From Gari tellinella (taxonomy: Eukaryota; Mollusca; Bivalvia; Cardiida; Psammobiidae), in assembly GCA_922989275.2 (NCBI GenBank), contig OV277868.1, positions 78,606,216 through 78,670,215 of the forward strand: a stretch of 64,000 nt of DNA, written 5' to 3'. A program made the position numbers and the translations under genes. Positions 9,780-18,848 of this stretch are shown here, piece by piece; the stretch's first letter is position 1; each line of letters opens with the position of its first letter. Below the pieces are notes generated by a model that was given only the letters and a program-made list of their open reading frames with translations, was not told the origin of the DNA and searched no databases.

Positions 9780-12700
9780 ATGAGATCCAAAAACTCTAAA
9801 AATAATAAAAACTATATTAAAGAAGTTATTAACAAAAGTGGCATTAATATAAATAATTATTTTAAAAAGATTAAACCAGATGTTAAAAGATTAGTTTTAT
9901 CATTTCCTAATGTTAAATTTAATTTAATAATGAAAACTATTTATTCAAAACCTATAGCCATGAATGAAAAAATAGAGAGACATTATAATAGTGGGTTTAT
10001 AAAACTTCGAGCACAAAACGAATTTAATGAAGTTTATAATTCTATTATTGAAAAGTATAAAGTATGGGAAGAAGAACATCAGGGAAAAGAATCTGGTTTA
10101 ATATTTAATGAAATAGAAAATACAGAAGTTAAAGTTGTTAGAGTAAAAAGTTTAAATGGTTCTTCTTATTTTGATCTAGGAATAAAATTCAATAGTCTAT
10201 TAAATATTAAAAACAATGATACCCAATGTTTTGCCTATAGTGTAATTGCTGGAATGCTATATAAATTAAAAGAGAATCCTGATGATAATCCTAATTTTTC
10301 AGATACATTTTCAAAAATGAATAAAAACCCCGCAAGAGCATCAAATTACAAACCTTATTTAGACATTATTAATATGAAAAATATTAAATCTCCAGTAAGT
10401 ATAAATTCGATTGAAACATTTGAAAAACAAAATGAAAATATAACTATCAATGTATTTGGAATTGAAAAGAACCTTTTAGATACTGAAGAAGTTGATTTTT
10501 CTAAATCATTACAAGAAAACAATCTACGTAATATATATCCATTATATAGAAGTAAATTTAAAGATAGAAAATATCTTATAGATTTATTATATGTCACTCT
10601 AAACGATAAAAAACATTATTGCTTAATTAAAATTTTTAATGCTTATCTTAATCATAATCATAATAAAAGATATCATTGTAGAAATTGTATTGCTGCTTCA
10701 TATACTACTGAAAAAGCTTTAGAAAAACACATGAAAGAATGTACAACAAATGAACCATTAAAATTTATTATGCCAAATAAAGGAAGTAAGTGTAAATTTG
10801 AAAATCCTCATTTTAAATTAAAACTGCCATTTGTTGGATATGCAGACTTTGAATCAATTAATATAAAATTAAATTATATGGATCCTGATCTCCGGAAACA
10901 AATAAATAAATTAAGAATTAAATATAAATCACATAATGTTAATTCTAAAATAAAATATATGATTATCAATAAAATAATGAAAGAAGAAGAAATATCTAAA
11001 AAAAGATCTAAAATAATTTATCATAATTATGTTAATAATAAATTATCTGATGAAAGAACTAAAATATATTTAGATAAAATCAAAGAAAAATACATTACAA
11101 AATATTTTAATAAATTAATAGATAACATTTTTGATAAATGGATTGAAGATGGAAAACATATTGAAGTAAGTGATTATGAAATAAATAAATATTGTGAAAA
11201 TAATGAAAAAAAGATTAATAGACTTAGTGAAAGAATAAAAGAAAAGATAAAAAGAGAAAATATTAAACTATCTTTTAAAGATAATACAATAAATTTACAA
11301 CAACAAAAAGTAGTTTCATATAATTTACAATTAGTTTCTCAATATCCGGATATTATACCAAATAAAAATATTAACTATGCACCTAGTGAAAATGCTGAAA
11401 AAGATTTTATTGAAACATGTTTAAATTATAATGATAAAATTAAATGGGCTTATTTTCGTGCAGAAAAGAATTTTAAAATATCAAAAACGAAAAAAGAAGA
11501 ACTATATAATACTTCTGATTGTTGTTATTTGTGTAAACAGAAATTAGAAAGAGAGGAAAAAGTAATTGAACATAATCATTTATCAGGTCAATTTAGAGGA
11601 ATATCCTGCTCTAGTTGTAATAGAAAAGAATCTAGAGATGGAAAACAATTTCCGATCTTTTTTCATAATGGAAGTGGATATGATTTTCATTTTATAACAG
11701 AAGAATTATTAAAACATGAAACAGAATATAAAAAAGTAAAGGTATTACCAAAGGATAGTGAAAATTATATATCAATAACATTTGGGGATCGATATTTTAA
11801 GTTAGTTTTTAAAGATAGCTATAGATTTTTACTGAGTAGCATAGATAATTTATCTAAAACATTAAAAGATGATCAATATAAAATACTTAAAAGAGAATTA
11901 TTTGATGATGTTTTATTTGAAGATTTAAAATATAATGATGCAGGAAGAAGTTTTAAAGGAGTATTTCCTTATGATTTCTTTGATTCTTTTGAAAAATTAA
12001 AATTAGAAGAATTCCCCGATAAAAAAGAATTTTATTCAATATTATACCAAAAGGATATATCTGAAAAAGAATATGAACATGGGAAAAAGATATTCAACAG
12101 ATACTGTAAAACATTCAAAGATTATTTAATGCTTTATCAAAAACTAGATGTGTTAATATTAACAGATGTATTTGAAAATTTTAGAGATCTCTGTTTAAAA
12201 TCATATGAAATCGATCCAGCTTATTGTTATTCTGCACCGGGATTAACATGGAATGCAGGATTAAAGTATACAGGAATTGAATTAGATTTGTTAACTGATA
12301 CAGATATGAGAATGATGTTTCAAAAAGGAATACGAGGTGGATTTTCTGGCGTATTAGGAAATCGTTTTGTTAAAGCAAATAATAAATATACAGTTAAAGA
12401 TATCGGAGACTCACGTAATAAAATAAAAAACTCAAATTATTTATGGTATACAGATGCTAATAACTTATATGGTTGTGGAATGTCAGAGAAACTTCCTTAT
12501 AAAAACTTTAAATGGGAAGAAGATATAAAACAAGATATAAACTATTATTTGGATAAATGTAATGAAGATGATGGAATGGTTTTTAAAGTAGATTTAGAAT
12601 ATGATAATTTAACAAAATTCAAATTAAGAAAATTCCCGCCTATGCCTGTTTCAAGAAAGATAAATAAAAAAGAAATATCAGATTATTCAAGAGATTTATT

Positions 12701-13718
12701 AAAACAAAATAATATGAAATTAGGAAATGTTGAAAAATTAATATTAGATCTTCATGATAAAAAAGAGTATATTGTACATTATGATATTCTCAAATATTAC
12801 CTTTCTCTTGGAATAAAAGTAACAAAAATTCATAGCATAATATCCTTTAATCATAAACCATGGTTAAAAGATTATATTGATTTCAATACAAAAATGAGAG
12901 CAAAAGCAACAAATGATTTTGAAAAAGATTTCTGGAAGTTAATGAATAATTCTTTTTATGGAAAGACTTTAGAAAATATTTCTAATAGATGTATAGTAGA
13001 ATTAATAAATAAACCCGAAGATTTAAAACGATTAGCTTCAAAAGATAATTTAAAAGATATTATAGATTTCAATAATGATTTTAAAGCGGTATTATTAAAT
13101 TATAAATCAATGTACTTTAATAAACCAATTTATTTAGGAATGTGTGTTTTAGATTATTCAAAATTAGTAATGTATAAATTTTATTATGATATTATTGAAA
13201 AATACTTTCCAAATAATGAGGTTTTATACAGTGATACCGACAGTATGGTATTAAATATATTCACAGAAGATCTATATTCTGATTTAGAAAAAATAAAAGA
13301 TCATTTAGATACCTCTAACTATCCAAACGAAGATCCATTGTTTTCAAATATAAATAAAAAAGTAATCGGAAAGTTCAAAGATGAACTAGGTGGTAATGTA
13401 ATATCAAAATTTATTGCAATAAAAAGTAAAATGTATGGATATGAATATTTAGAAGATTCAAATATTAAATTCAAATGTTTAGCAAAAGGTGTTAATAAAA
13501 CAACTAAAAAAGAATTTAATTCTGAGTCATATGAAGATTGTTTATTTAATAGAAGAATAATTCATAAAACAATGTTTAATTTAGTACATAAGAAACATAA
13601 TATATTTTTAAATCAAATGAATAAAATAGGGTTATCTCCTTTTGATGATAAAAGATATATATGTGACAATGGAATAGATACACAACCTTATGGTATTGAA
13701 TCTTTATACTTTACTTAA
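9780..13718 (+). CDS. Protein-primed family B DNA polymerase
   Basis: 1312 aa; replicates the linear element, presumably from a terminal protein primer. The N-terminus has a segment with C150 (TQCFAY) and H279 (KKHYC), which could be a cysteine-protease-like fold, and a C2HC zinc finger (C300, C303, H317, C321). The 3'-5' exonuclease motifs are Exo I D356-F-E358, Exo II N630...D635 and Exo III Y786...D790. Between Exo I and II lies an endonuclease-VII-like zinc module (C582, C585, H598-N-H600, C610, C613-N614). Polymerase motifs: A with D892 (YTDANNLYG), B with NNSFYGK (1056-1062), C with D1152-T-D1154 (YSDTDS). The FQKGIRGG stretch is typical of protein-primed enzymes. The ATG follows TCTTATAAA. 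All catalytic residues are present. Confidence 0.95.
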   Translation: MRSKNSKNNKNYIKEVINKSGININNYFKKIKPDVKRLVLSFPNVKFNLIMKTIYSKPIAMNEKIERHYNSGFIKLRAQNEFNEVYNSIIEKYKVWEEEHQGKESGLIFNEIENTEVKVVRVKSLNGSSYFDLGIKFNSLLNIKNNDTQCFAYSVIAGMLYKLKENPDDNPNFSDTFSKMNKNPARASNYKPYLDIINMKNIKSPVSINSIETFEKQNENITINVFGIEKNLLDTEEVDFSKSLQENNLRNIYPLYRSKFKDRKYLIDLLYVTLNDKKHYCLIKIFNAYLNHNHNKRYHCRNCIAASYTTEKALEKHMKECTTNEPLKFIMPNKGSKCKFENPHFKLKLPFVGYADFESINIKLNYMDPDLRKQINKLRIKYKSHNVNSKIKYMIINKIMKEEEISKKRSKIIYHNYVNNKLSDERTKIYLDKIKEKYITKYFNKLIDNIFDKWIEDGKHIEVSDYEINKYCENNEKKINRLSERIKEKIKRENIKLSFKDNTINLQQQKVVSYNLQLVSQYPDIIPNKNINYAPSENAEKDFIETCLNYNDKIKWAYFRAEKNFKISKTKKEELYNTSDCCYLCKQKLEREEKVIEHNHLSGQFRGISCSSCNRKESRDGKQFPIFFHNGSGYDFHFITEELLKHETEYKKVKVLPKDSENYISITFGDRYFKLVFKDSYRFLLSSIDNLSKTLKDDQYKILKRELFDDVLFEDLKYNDAGRSFKGVFPYDFFDSFEKLKLEEFPDKKEFYSILYQKDISEKEYEHGKKIFNRYCKTFKDYLMLYQKLDVLILTDVFENFRDLCLKSYEIDPAYCYSAPGLTWNAGLKYTGIELDLLTDTDMRMMFQKGIRGGFSGVLGNRFVKANNKYTVKDIGDSRNKIKNSNYLWYTDANNLYGCGMSEKLPYKNFKWEEDIKQDINYYLDKCNEDDGMVFKVDLEYDNLTKFKLRKFPPMPVSRKINKKEISDYSRDLLKQNNMKLGNVEKLILDLHDKKEYIVHYDILKYYLSLGIKVTKIHSIISFNHKPWLKDYIDFNTKMRAKATNDFEKDFWKLMNNSFYGKTLENISNRCIVELINKPEDLKRLASKDNLKDIIDFNNDFKAVLLNYKSMYFNKPIYLGMCVLDYSKLVMYKFYYDIIEKYFPNNEVLYSDTDSMVLNIFTEDLYSDLEKIKDHLDTSNYPNEDPLFSNINKKVIGKFKDELGGNVISKFIAIKSKMYGYEYLEDSNIKFKCLAKGVNKTTKKEFNSESYEDCLFNRRIIHKTMFNLVHKKHNIFLNQMNKIGLSPFDDKRYICDNGIDTQPYGIESLYFT

Positions 13719-13738
13719 TTTATTTTTGTCTTTATACT

Positions 13739-14161
13739 TTATATGATAAACTTCCATGCAACAAACCCTGTTAATACCATGCCACCAACAATAAATGCAA
13801 TCTCCCTATTCTTCTGATCTTCTGATGGAGTATAGAAATCACTTAATGTAGGTTTCGGAGGTAAAGCTGGTAATAGTTTACCAGTAATATAAAAATAATT
13901 CTTCATTGCTGTATCGGCATCATCAAATTCATTCACAGCATGGTGTTCCTTTTTCAGTTGCTTATTAATAAAATCCAACCTCTCTGTTCTTTTTTCATTC
14001 CATTCTGTTTGTGCTGCTTCTAATTGTTCCATTGCCATATCATGTCTTTTTCTCTCTTCATCGCTATTTCTACCCATATGTGAAAATAAATAATTACTAC
14101 CCGAAAAAGCTAATGCATTCACTGCTGCCCCTCCAATCATCATTACTACTGCACTTGCCAT
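13739..14161 (-). CDS. 140-aa membrane protein, Polinton-conserved type
   Basis: No function recognised. It begins with an Ala/Gly-rich hydrophobic segment (about residues 3-27), then a charged helical stretch (DEERKRHDMAMEQLEAAQ) likely to be coiled coil, and ends in a clear transmembrane segment (IAFIVGGMVLTGFVAWKFII). This suggests two membrane anchors with an exposed helical middle. It is convergent with the polymerase, 20 bp between stops. The ATG follows TCTTTAAAA. The place in the late gene block suggests a virion or assembly membrane protein; that is inference. Confidence 0.75.
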   Translation of the reverse strand: MASAVVMMIGGAAVNALAFSGSNYLFSHMGRNSDEERKRHDMAMEQLEAAQTEWNEKRTERLDFINKQLKKEHHAVNEFDDADTAMKNYFYITGKLLPALPPKPTLSDFYTPSEDQKNREIAFIVGGMVLTGFVAWKFII

Positions 14162-14178
14162 TTTTAAAGAAAATAAAA

Positions 14179-14415
14179 TTACTTCATAATATCAGCGGGT
14201 ATAATACCTTGTTTAACCAACATATCTTTTGTCGCCATTGCAAGTAATATATCAATAGATAACATGCCAATATCTGCCATATTAAAATCTACTTTTGGTG
14301 GCGGTCTTTTCAATAGTTTTCTACCTAATTCTGAATACCCAATTGTTAATACAGTTTCCACTCCAGCATGATATAACATGTTTGCTATTTGTTTTCCGTC
14401 TATTTGTGTTGTCAT
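14179..14415 (-). CDS. 78-aa hydrophobic protein
   Basis: A small protein of unknown function. The middle (MADIGMLSIDILLAMATKDM) and the N-terminal third (YHAGVETVLTIGYSELG) are hydrophobic and could be membrane-associated helices; between them is the basic KLLKRPPPK. It is 17 bp downstream of the 130-aa gene on the same strand. Its ATG follows ATTAATATATAAAA, the element's start box. Likely expressed with its neighbours as a structural or assembly factor. Confidence 0.7.
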   Translation of the reverse strand: MTTQIDGKQIANMLYHAGVETVLTIGYSELGRKLLKRPPPKVDFNMADIGMLSIDILLAMATKDMLVKQGIIPADIMK

Positions 14416-14430
14416 TTTTATATATTAAAT

Positions 14431-14823
14431 TTAATTAAATTCAAATGGGTCAATTTCTTTCTTTTGTATTCCCATAGGGGCCTCCGGAATCACAGGTTCC
14501 TGTTTTATCACTGGTTCAACTTGTTTAGAATTATAAATATATAATCCCAATCCAACAACTCCAATTAGACATAAAGGGATATAATTTTTATATATATCTA
14601 TTTTAACTTCATCATTATCTTTTGTTATAGATTTAACTTCATCTTTTGTCATAGGCGCGCTATCGCTCACATCTTTTGTTATAGCTTTTAATTGTATGTT
14701 TTCTTTCTTTATTTCTTCCGTTTCTTTTCTTTTTAATTCAGCTTTCATTTTTTTTGCTTCTGCACCCTTTTTACCTGCAGCTACTCTTTTCGGGTTTTTC
14801 TGTTTTTTTGTTTCTTCATTCAT
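14431..14823 (-). CDS. 130-aa lysine-rich coiled-coil protein with one TM segment
   Basis: The first 45 residues are very rich in Lys and Glu (heptad-like, probably coiled coil and nucleic-acid friendly). A single transmembrane segment (IPLCLIGVVGLGLYIY) follows at about residues 84-99, then a Pro/Glu-rich tail (PVIKQEPVIPEAP). The start codon overlaps the end of the upstream 156-aa gene by 8 bp. A basic domain plus an anchor fits a protein linking genome and internal membrane, but this is inference. Confidence 0.7.
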   Translation of the reverse strand: MNEETKKQKNPKRVAAGKKGAEAKKMKAELKRKETEEIKKENIQLKAITKDVSDSAPMTKDEVKSITKDNDEVKIDIYKNYIPLCLIGVVGLGLYIYNSKQVEPVIKQEPVIPEAPMGIQKKEIDPFEFN

Positions 14824-15286
14824 CTTTTTTTATTGTAATATTTTCACTTTTCTCTTCTTGATTAAAATTAATATGTTTTGCTGTTGTTAGCATAGCAGTA
14901 AAAGGAGCCAGATACATTCCATAATTATAATACAATTCACAACATGAACTAGTCAAAGCATGATTTATAAATGGATCTTCTTCTAAATCTTGTATTAGTT
15001 TTGGAGGATTAACAACATTAAAATATTTAGATACACCCATAACATATAAATTAATAAAAGAGTTTCCTAATGTCTTAGTCATACTTGCTCCTAATCTAGC
15101 TTCATATCTACAGTATAGTTTGTTTATTTGTTCTTGTGTCATTGTATCAATTTCTGACATTTGTAAGTCTTTTCCAAGATATTGTTTACTTCCACCACCA
15201 GCAACAATAGCTGATAATCTTTCACGTTTTGTTTCTTCGTGTTCATTATTTTGATCGATTTTAGTAAGTAAGACTTCAGCATCCAT
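14816..15286 (-). CDS. 156-aa protein of Polinton late block, unknown function
   Basis: I chose the ATG at 15286 because it is preceded by TATTTAAAA, the start box used by the other genes. The frame extends further upstream to an ATG at 15418, which would add a 44-residue hydrophobic leader (a possible membrane anchor) and a short internal repeat, so a longer form is possible. The core contains ERLSAIVAGGGSKQYLGKDL, CRYEARLGASMTKTLG and SCCELYYNYGMYLAPFTAML. No catalytic motif is recognised. It overlaps the 130-aa gene by 8 bp. Probably a virion or assembly protein by position. Confidence 0.7.
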   Translation of the reverse strand: MDAEVLLTKIDQNNEHEETKRERLSAIVAGGGSKQYLGKDLQMSEIDTMTQEQINKLYCRYEARLGASMTKTLGNSFINLYVMGVSKYFNVVNPPKLIQDLEEDPFINHALTSSCCELYYNYGMYLAPFTAMLTTAKHINFNQEEKSENITIKKDE

Positions 15287-15419
15287 TTTTAAATATTTAT
15301 TTTTTATTTTCAAATATTTATTTTTTATTTTAAAAAAATTAAATATCACATATCCCACTATTGATAAGACTGCAGTGTTTGTTATCAGAAATGTTATCTG
15401 ACAGATAATTGTTAGCATT

Positions 15420-15577
15420 GTCTTTTTTATTGCTTATTTTTTAAGCATAATTAAGCATACGCTTATTTTTTGCTATATTACTTAAGCATAGCTAAAGCAT
15501 TACTTAAGCATTGCTTAAGCATAACTAAAGCATTACTTAAGCATCCGCTTATTTTTTGTTAAATTACTTAAGCATTA
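15420..15577. repeat. TTAAGCAT repeat cluster
   Basis: At least ten copies of (A/T)TTAAGCAT or the variant CTAAAGCAT lie between the ATPase stop and the next gene. They form two longer direct repeats (each with GCTTATTTTTTG near its edge). TTAAGCAT-type words are partly self-complementary (CTTAAG), so the cluster could be a protein-binding array or part of a transcription stop for the ATPase/capsid unit. Confidence 0.6.
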
Positions 15578-15578
15578 C

Positions 15579-16208
15579 TTAATCAACCACCCAATAATCA
15601 GCAGGTTGGTCAGTTTTTAAAATTAATTTACGATGCTTCTTTTTTTTTAGTTCTTCCTTTATTCTTTGTCGTTCTTCCAATGTGGGAATAACATCATTCT
15701 CTCTCAAACAATTTTCAAAACTATCTCTGTCCTTAGTGTAGAACATACACAACCATTTTGTTTGTTCTCTTAAATCTTTCAAAACTGAATTATATCTTTG
15801 TGATATAACCCATACTGATTGTTCTGCATGTCTGCCTGAAAATGCAAGTTCAGACAGCATATCTTTTTTCTTTGTTAGTTCTTTTGTTGCACTACAATCA
15901 TCAATGATGTACAGAGTTGGATAACCAGCATATTTATTGAAAAACATTCTTAATAGTTCTTGTAATTTCTCTTCTCCTTTGACTATTGGATTTACGATTA
16001 TAATATTCTTTGTTTTAGGGTTTTTAACGTCACCAATCCACTCACGATTTTTATATGTCTTGTTCCATTGAATAGTTGGACAAAGTATAACAATATATTT
16101 AAATACACCTCTATATTTACCTTCAAGTAAGTCTAAAACAAATTCGGTCTTTCCACAACCAGTTTGACCACAAATAATTGCACAGTGCGGGTATTTAGGT
16201 AATTCCAT
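15579..16208 (-). CDS. A32-type DNA-packaging ATPase
   Basis: 209 aa, the usual size for the FtsK/HerA-superfamily packaging ATPase of Polintons. Walker A is GQTGCGKT (residues 14-21), Walker B is LYIIDDC (D103-D104), and a sensor-like SQRYN follows at about 136-140. The C-terminal 50 residues are highly charged. It is expected to pump element DNA into the capsid. The start follows CACTTAAAAA and lies 11 bp after the capsid stop on the same strand, so the two are likely co-expressed. Confidence 0.93.
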   Translation of the reverse strand: MELPKYPHCAIICGQTGCGKTEFVLDLLEGKYRGVFKYIVILCPTIQWNKTYKNREWIGDVKNPKTKNIIIVNPIVKGEEKLQELLRMFFNKYAGYPTLYIIDDCSATKELTKKKDMLSELAFSGRHAEQSVWVISQRYNSVLKDLREQTKWLCMFYTKDRDSFENCLRENDVIPTLEERQRIKEELKKKKHRKLILKTDQPADYWVVD

Positions 16209-16219
16209 TTTTTAAGTGA

Positions 16220-17485
16220 TTAATAATTGACTTCTTTAAATCTACCATCTTCAAAATTAATTTGTGCATCTTGTATAACAAACAGATAAACATTTATTGG
16301 CTCATCTGCTTCTTCTTCTTTCGTTATTTGTATTGTGATACCTTCTGATGCATTTTCAATTCTTCTTCCAGAACCGTGTAGTGAGTTATCATCCGTTGAA
16401 CGTAAATCTAACCACAATGCATAGTTGTCAGTCAGATACCTTTCTAAGGTTGTACTAGTGAAGTATAAATCTTTTGCAATCTTATCTATTTCCTTATTTC
16501 TCTTTGATGTTAAACCAAAGAATTTGTTAATCTCATCCCATTGTTGATATGCTTTCATTCCTTGACTGTAAAGTTGATTTGGGACTCCTTCTATTGTCAT
16601 CTCTACTTTTTCTATTTTAGGATTGTAATAAGTATCAGGTGATGTTCTATCTGGGTCTTCAAACAACATTAGAATACCTTTCATACTTCTAGCTGGAACA
16701 TTTAGATTAATATTCCAAAGTGTATCAGATTTGTTTTTAGTTAATTTTCTGTGTCTAAGTATTCTGTCATATAAAATAACCATTTTACCACTGACTTGCT
16801 GTCTTATTTGTCTTGCTAATTCAATATCAGAAACGGTGTCAAATTCCAAACAAATATTCTTAATGATGTATGAAGCTGATGTGTCAGTTGATTTAATTAC
16901 TTTGTTATAATCATTGAACGTAAGTTCATATTCAAGTCTATCACCTATTCCCGCTTGATAAAATGGCATATGGGTTTCTAATAGCTCAAAATCAAGTGGG
17001 ATACAAAATCTGTTTTTATATGCTTTAGCTATTGCTTTATCTTCTTTATCATTACTTGCATCTCCGGCTCCAATTCTATGTTTTAACATATTACCTTTCC
17101 CAATACCTTGATAAGCCATATTAGCAAGTTCAGAGGGAGACTTCCATAAATCAATATAGCAATGATATATGTCACTATCATCAATTGACATCACTTCATT
17201 ACCTGATATTCTTATTGTTGTTTTTTTTATTATAGATCTTCCAATATTTGGATATATTGTTGCATTAGCATCTGTGCTTTTTAAATCAATTTCAAATGCT
17301 AATCTGACTGTTCCAGGAACAATAACATCATTACTACTTAGATTAGGAAATCTCACTAACAATTGTTGATTTTGGTCAATAGTTGAAGGATTATTGGTTA
17401 TTACAACACTCTGACGAATTCCTCTCACACCACGTGGTTCTCTTATTTTTCTGTAAGGGTTTAATTTTTCTCCAAAAGCTGACAT
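16220..17485 (-). CDS. Probable major capsid protein (double jelly-roll type)
   Basis: 421 aa, with alternating hydrophobic strands and no membrane segment, coiled coil or enzymatic motif. Position beside the packaging ATPase, length, and a beta-rich composition in two halves (about 35-220 and 225-415) fit the double jelly-roll capsid proteins of Polintons. Recognisable stretches are NPYRKIREPRGVRGIRQS at the N-terminus and NFEDGRFKEVNY at the C-terminus. The start follows CCTTTAAAA. It is divergent from the 444-aa gene, with 28 bp between ATGs. The assignment rests on context and pattern; a structure prediction would settle it. Confidence 0.75.
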   Translation of the reverse strand: MSAFGEKLNPYRKIREPRGVRGIRQSVVITNNPSTIDQNQQLLVRFPNLSSNDVIVPGTVRLAFEIDLKSTDANATIYPNIGRSIIKKTTIRISGNEVMSIDDSDIYHCYIDLWKSPSELANMAYQGIGKGNMLKHRIGAGDASNDKEDKAIAKAYKNRFCIPLDFELLETHMPFYQAGIGDRLEYELTFNDYNKVIKSTDTSASYIIKNICLEFDTVSDIELARQIRQQVSGKMVILYDRILRHRKLTKNKSDTLWNINLNVPARSMKGILMLFEDPDRTSPDTYYNPKIEKVEMTIEGVPNQLYSQGMKAYQQWDEINKFFGLTSKRNKEIDKIAKDLYFTSTTLERYLTDNYALWLDLRSTDDNSLHGSGRRIENASEGITIQITKEEEADEPINVYLFVIQDAQINFEDGRFKEVNY

Positions 17486-17513
17486 TTTTAAAGGATATTT
17501 TTAACATTAAAAA
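17486..17513. promoter_or_regulatory. 28-bp divergent promoter
   Basis: It lies between the start codons of the capsid gene and the 444-aa gene. It contains a TTTAAA-type box next to the - strand ATG and ATTAAAAA next to the + strand ATG. There is no space for separate conventional promoters. Confidence 0.5.
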
Positions 17514-18848
17514 ATGGCTGAAGGATTTGATTTTGATAATCCCGTTTATGACAAAGATGCTTATAATGAAGAAGAAGAAACAGAAACATCTTTTATGGAT
17601 GAACAGCAATTTCAAACAAATTTGAATACTCAATATAAAGCATTAGATAATCTTACAGGCGCCGATAAGGAAAGACAAACGAGGGCAACCACACAATTTT
17701 ATATATCACAATTTTTTGAAAGAAATCAAGAACAATTTAGAGAAGGTAATTATTATATTAAATCTGATAACTATGGTAGACCTGTGTTTGGTGTAGAGAT
17801 TGATGACAAAGAGTATTCCTTATCATTTTATAGGTCACAAAAACCTAATGCTACAATGCAATACTATTCATTTGATACACTTCAAGGAAAATATGGCGTT
17901 GATTTTATTAGACATGGTTTAGGAGTATATGATTATGAACCCCCAGCTACTCGAAGAAGAGCAGGTAGAGCAGAATTACGGCAATTAATTGAAACAAGAA
18001 ATAAAATTGATAATGCAGCAGAAAACATACCATTACAGGATATATCTTCCCAACAAGAAGCACAAGAATTATTAAATTCAACTATCGATTCAGAAACAGC
18101 AGTGAAAGAAATAGAAACATTATCACGAGATGAAATAGGAACACAAACAGATATGACAAAGAGAGAAATGGATGGTATCATCAAAGCAATGACTAGTGTA
18201 AAAGAAGAGATTGCAAATGAATTAGCTAAACTTACTGAAACCAATAAAGACTTAGCAAAAGAAAAGGGTAAATTAGAACAAGCCAAAGAAGATAATGATG
18301 AATTTCAAATAGAGAGGATAAGTAGTCGAATAAGAGATTTGGAGTCTGAGAGAAGTGCAAGACTGGAAGTAATTAATGTTAATAGAGATAAAATACGTAG
18401 TCAGGTGAATAGAATCAAGGAAACAATACATAAAGTATTAAACGAAGACACTACATTAAGAGAGAGAATAAAAACATTATTCAGAGAACAAGGAATTACA
18501 ATTGTTAGTATTTTAACTGCTTTTGGGATGATTATAGGTGTTATTGTTGAGGCTTTTATTCCTACTACTACTAGTGGTGGAACACCAGCAAAACCTCCAA
18601 CTCCAAAAGGCGATGTAAAAGATTGGATAAAAAAACAATTATCAAATCTTGGTAAACTATTAGTTAATCTTGCAGGAAAAGCAGCAGCAGCATTGCCTGG
18701 AATTATTGGAGCTATTGTTTCTTGGTTGTTGTCTTCTGCAGGTAAAGTTGTCAGTTGGTTTGGAGATCATTTATGGGCATTGGTTGTTCTTGTTGCTGGT
18801 TTATTATATGCTACTGCAAGAGAGTATATTAGTAAATCTCATAGATAG
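17514..18848 (+). CDS. 444-aa coiled-coil/membrane protein, unknown
   Basis: The N-terminal ~150 residues are acidic and mixed. About residues 215-330 form a long charged coiled coil (runs of E, K, R with KEEIANELAKLTETNKDLAK). Then FREQGITIVSILTAFGMIIG leads into a hydrophobic C-terminal third with two or three membrane segments and an Ala/Gly-rich stretch (AGKAAAALPGIIGAIVSWLL), ending in a basic tail. It could be an amphipathic membrane-active or internal virion protein; no enzymatic motif is seen. Its last 20 bp overlap the end of the convergent 451-aa gene. The ATG follows ACATTAAAAA. Confidence 0.75.
   Translation: MAEGFDFDNPVYDKDAYNEEEETETSFMDEQQFQTNLNTQYKALDNLTGADKERQTRATTQFYISQFFERNQEQFREGNYYIKSDNYGRPVFGVEIDDKEYSLSFYRSQKPNATMQYYSFDTLQGKYGVDFIRHGLGVYDYEPPATRRRAGRAELRQLIETRNKIDNAAENIPLQDISSQQEAQELLNSTIDSETAVKEIETLSRDEIGTQTDMTKREMDGIIKAMTSVKEEIANELAKLTETNKDLAKEKGKLEQAKEDNDEFQIERISSRIRDLESERSARLEVINVNRDKIRSQVNRIKETIHKVLNEDTTLRERIKTLFREQGITIVSILTAFGMIIGVIVEAFIPTTTSGGTPAKPPTPKGDVKDWIKKQLSNLGKLLVNLAGKAAAALPGIIGAIVSWLLSSAGKVVSWFGDHLWALVVLVAGLLYATAREYISKSHR

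Noticed and set aside
14011..14247. + strand frame of 78 codons in the Polinton, and similar frames at 10355-10597, 17169-17369 and 17933-18286
   Set aside because: They are antisense to well-supported genes and lack the start box.
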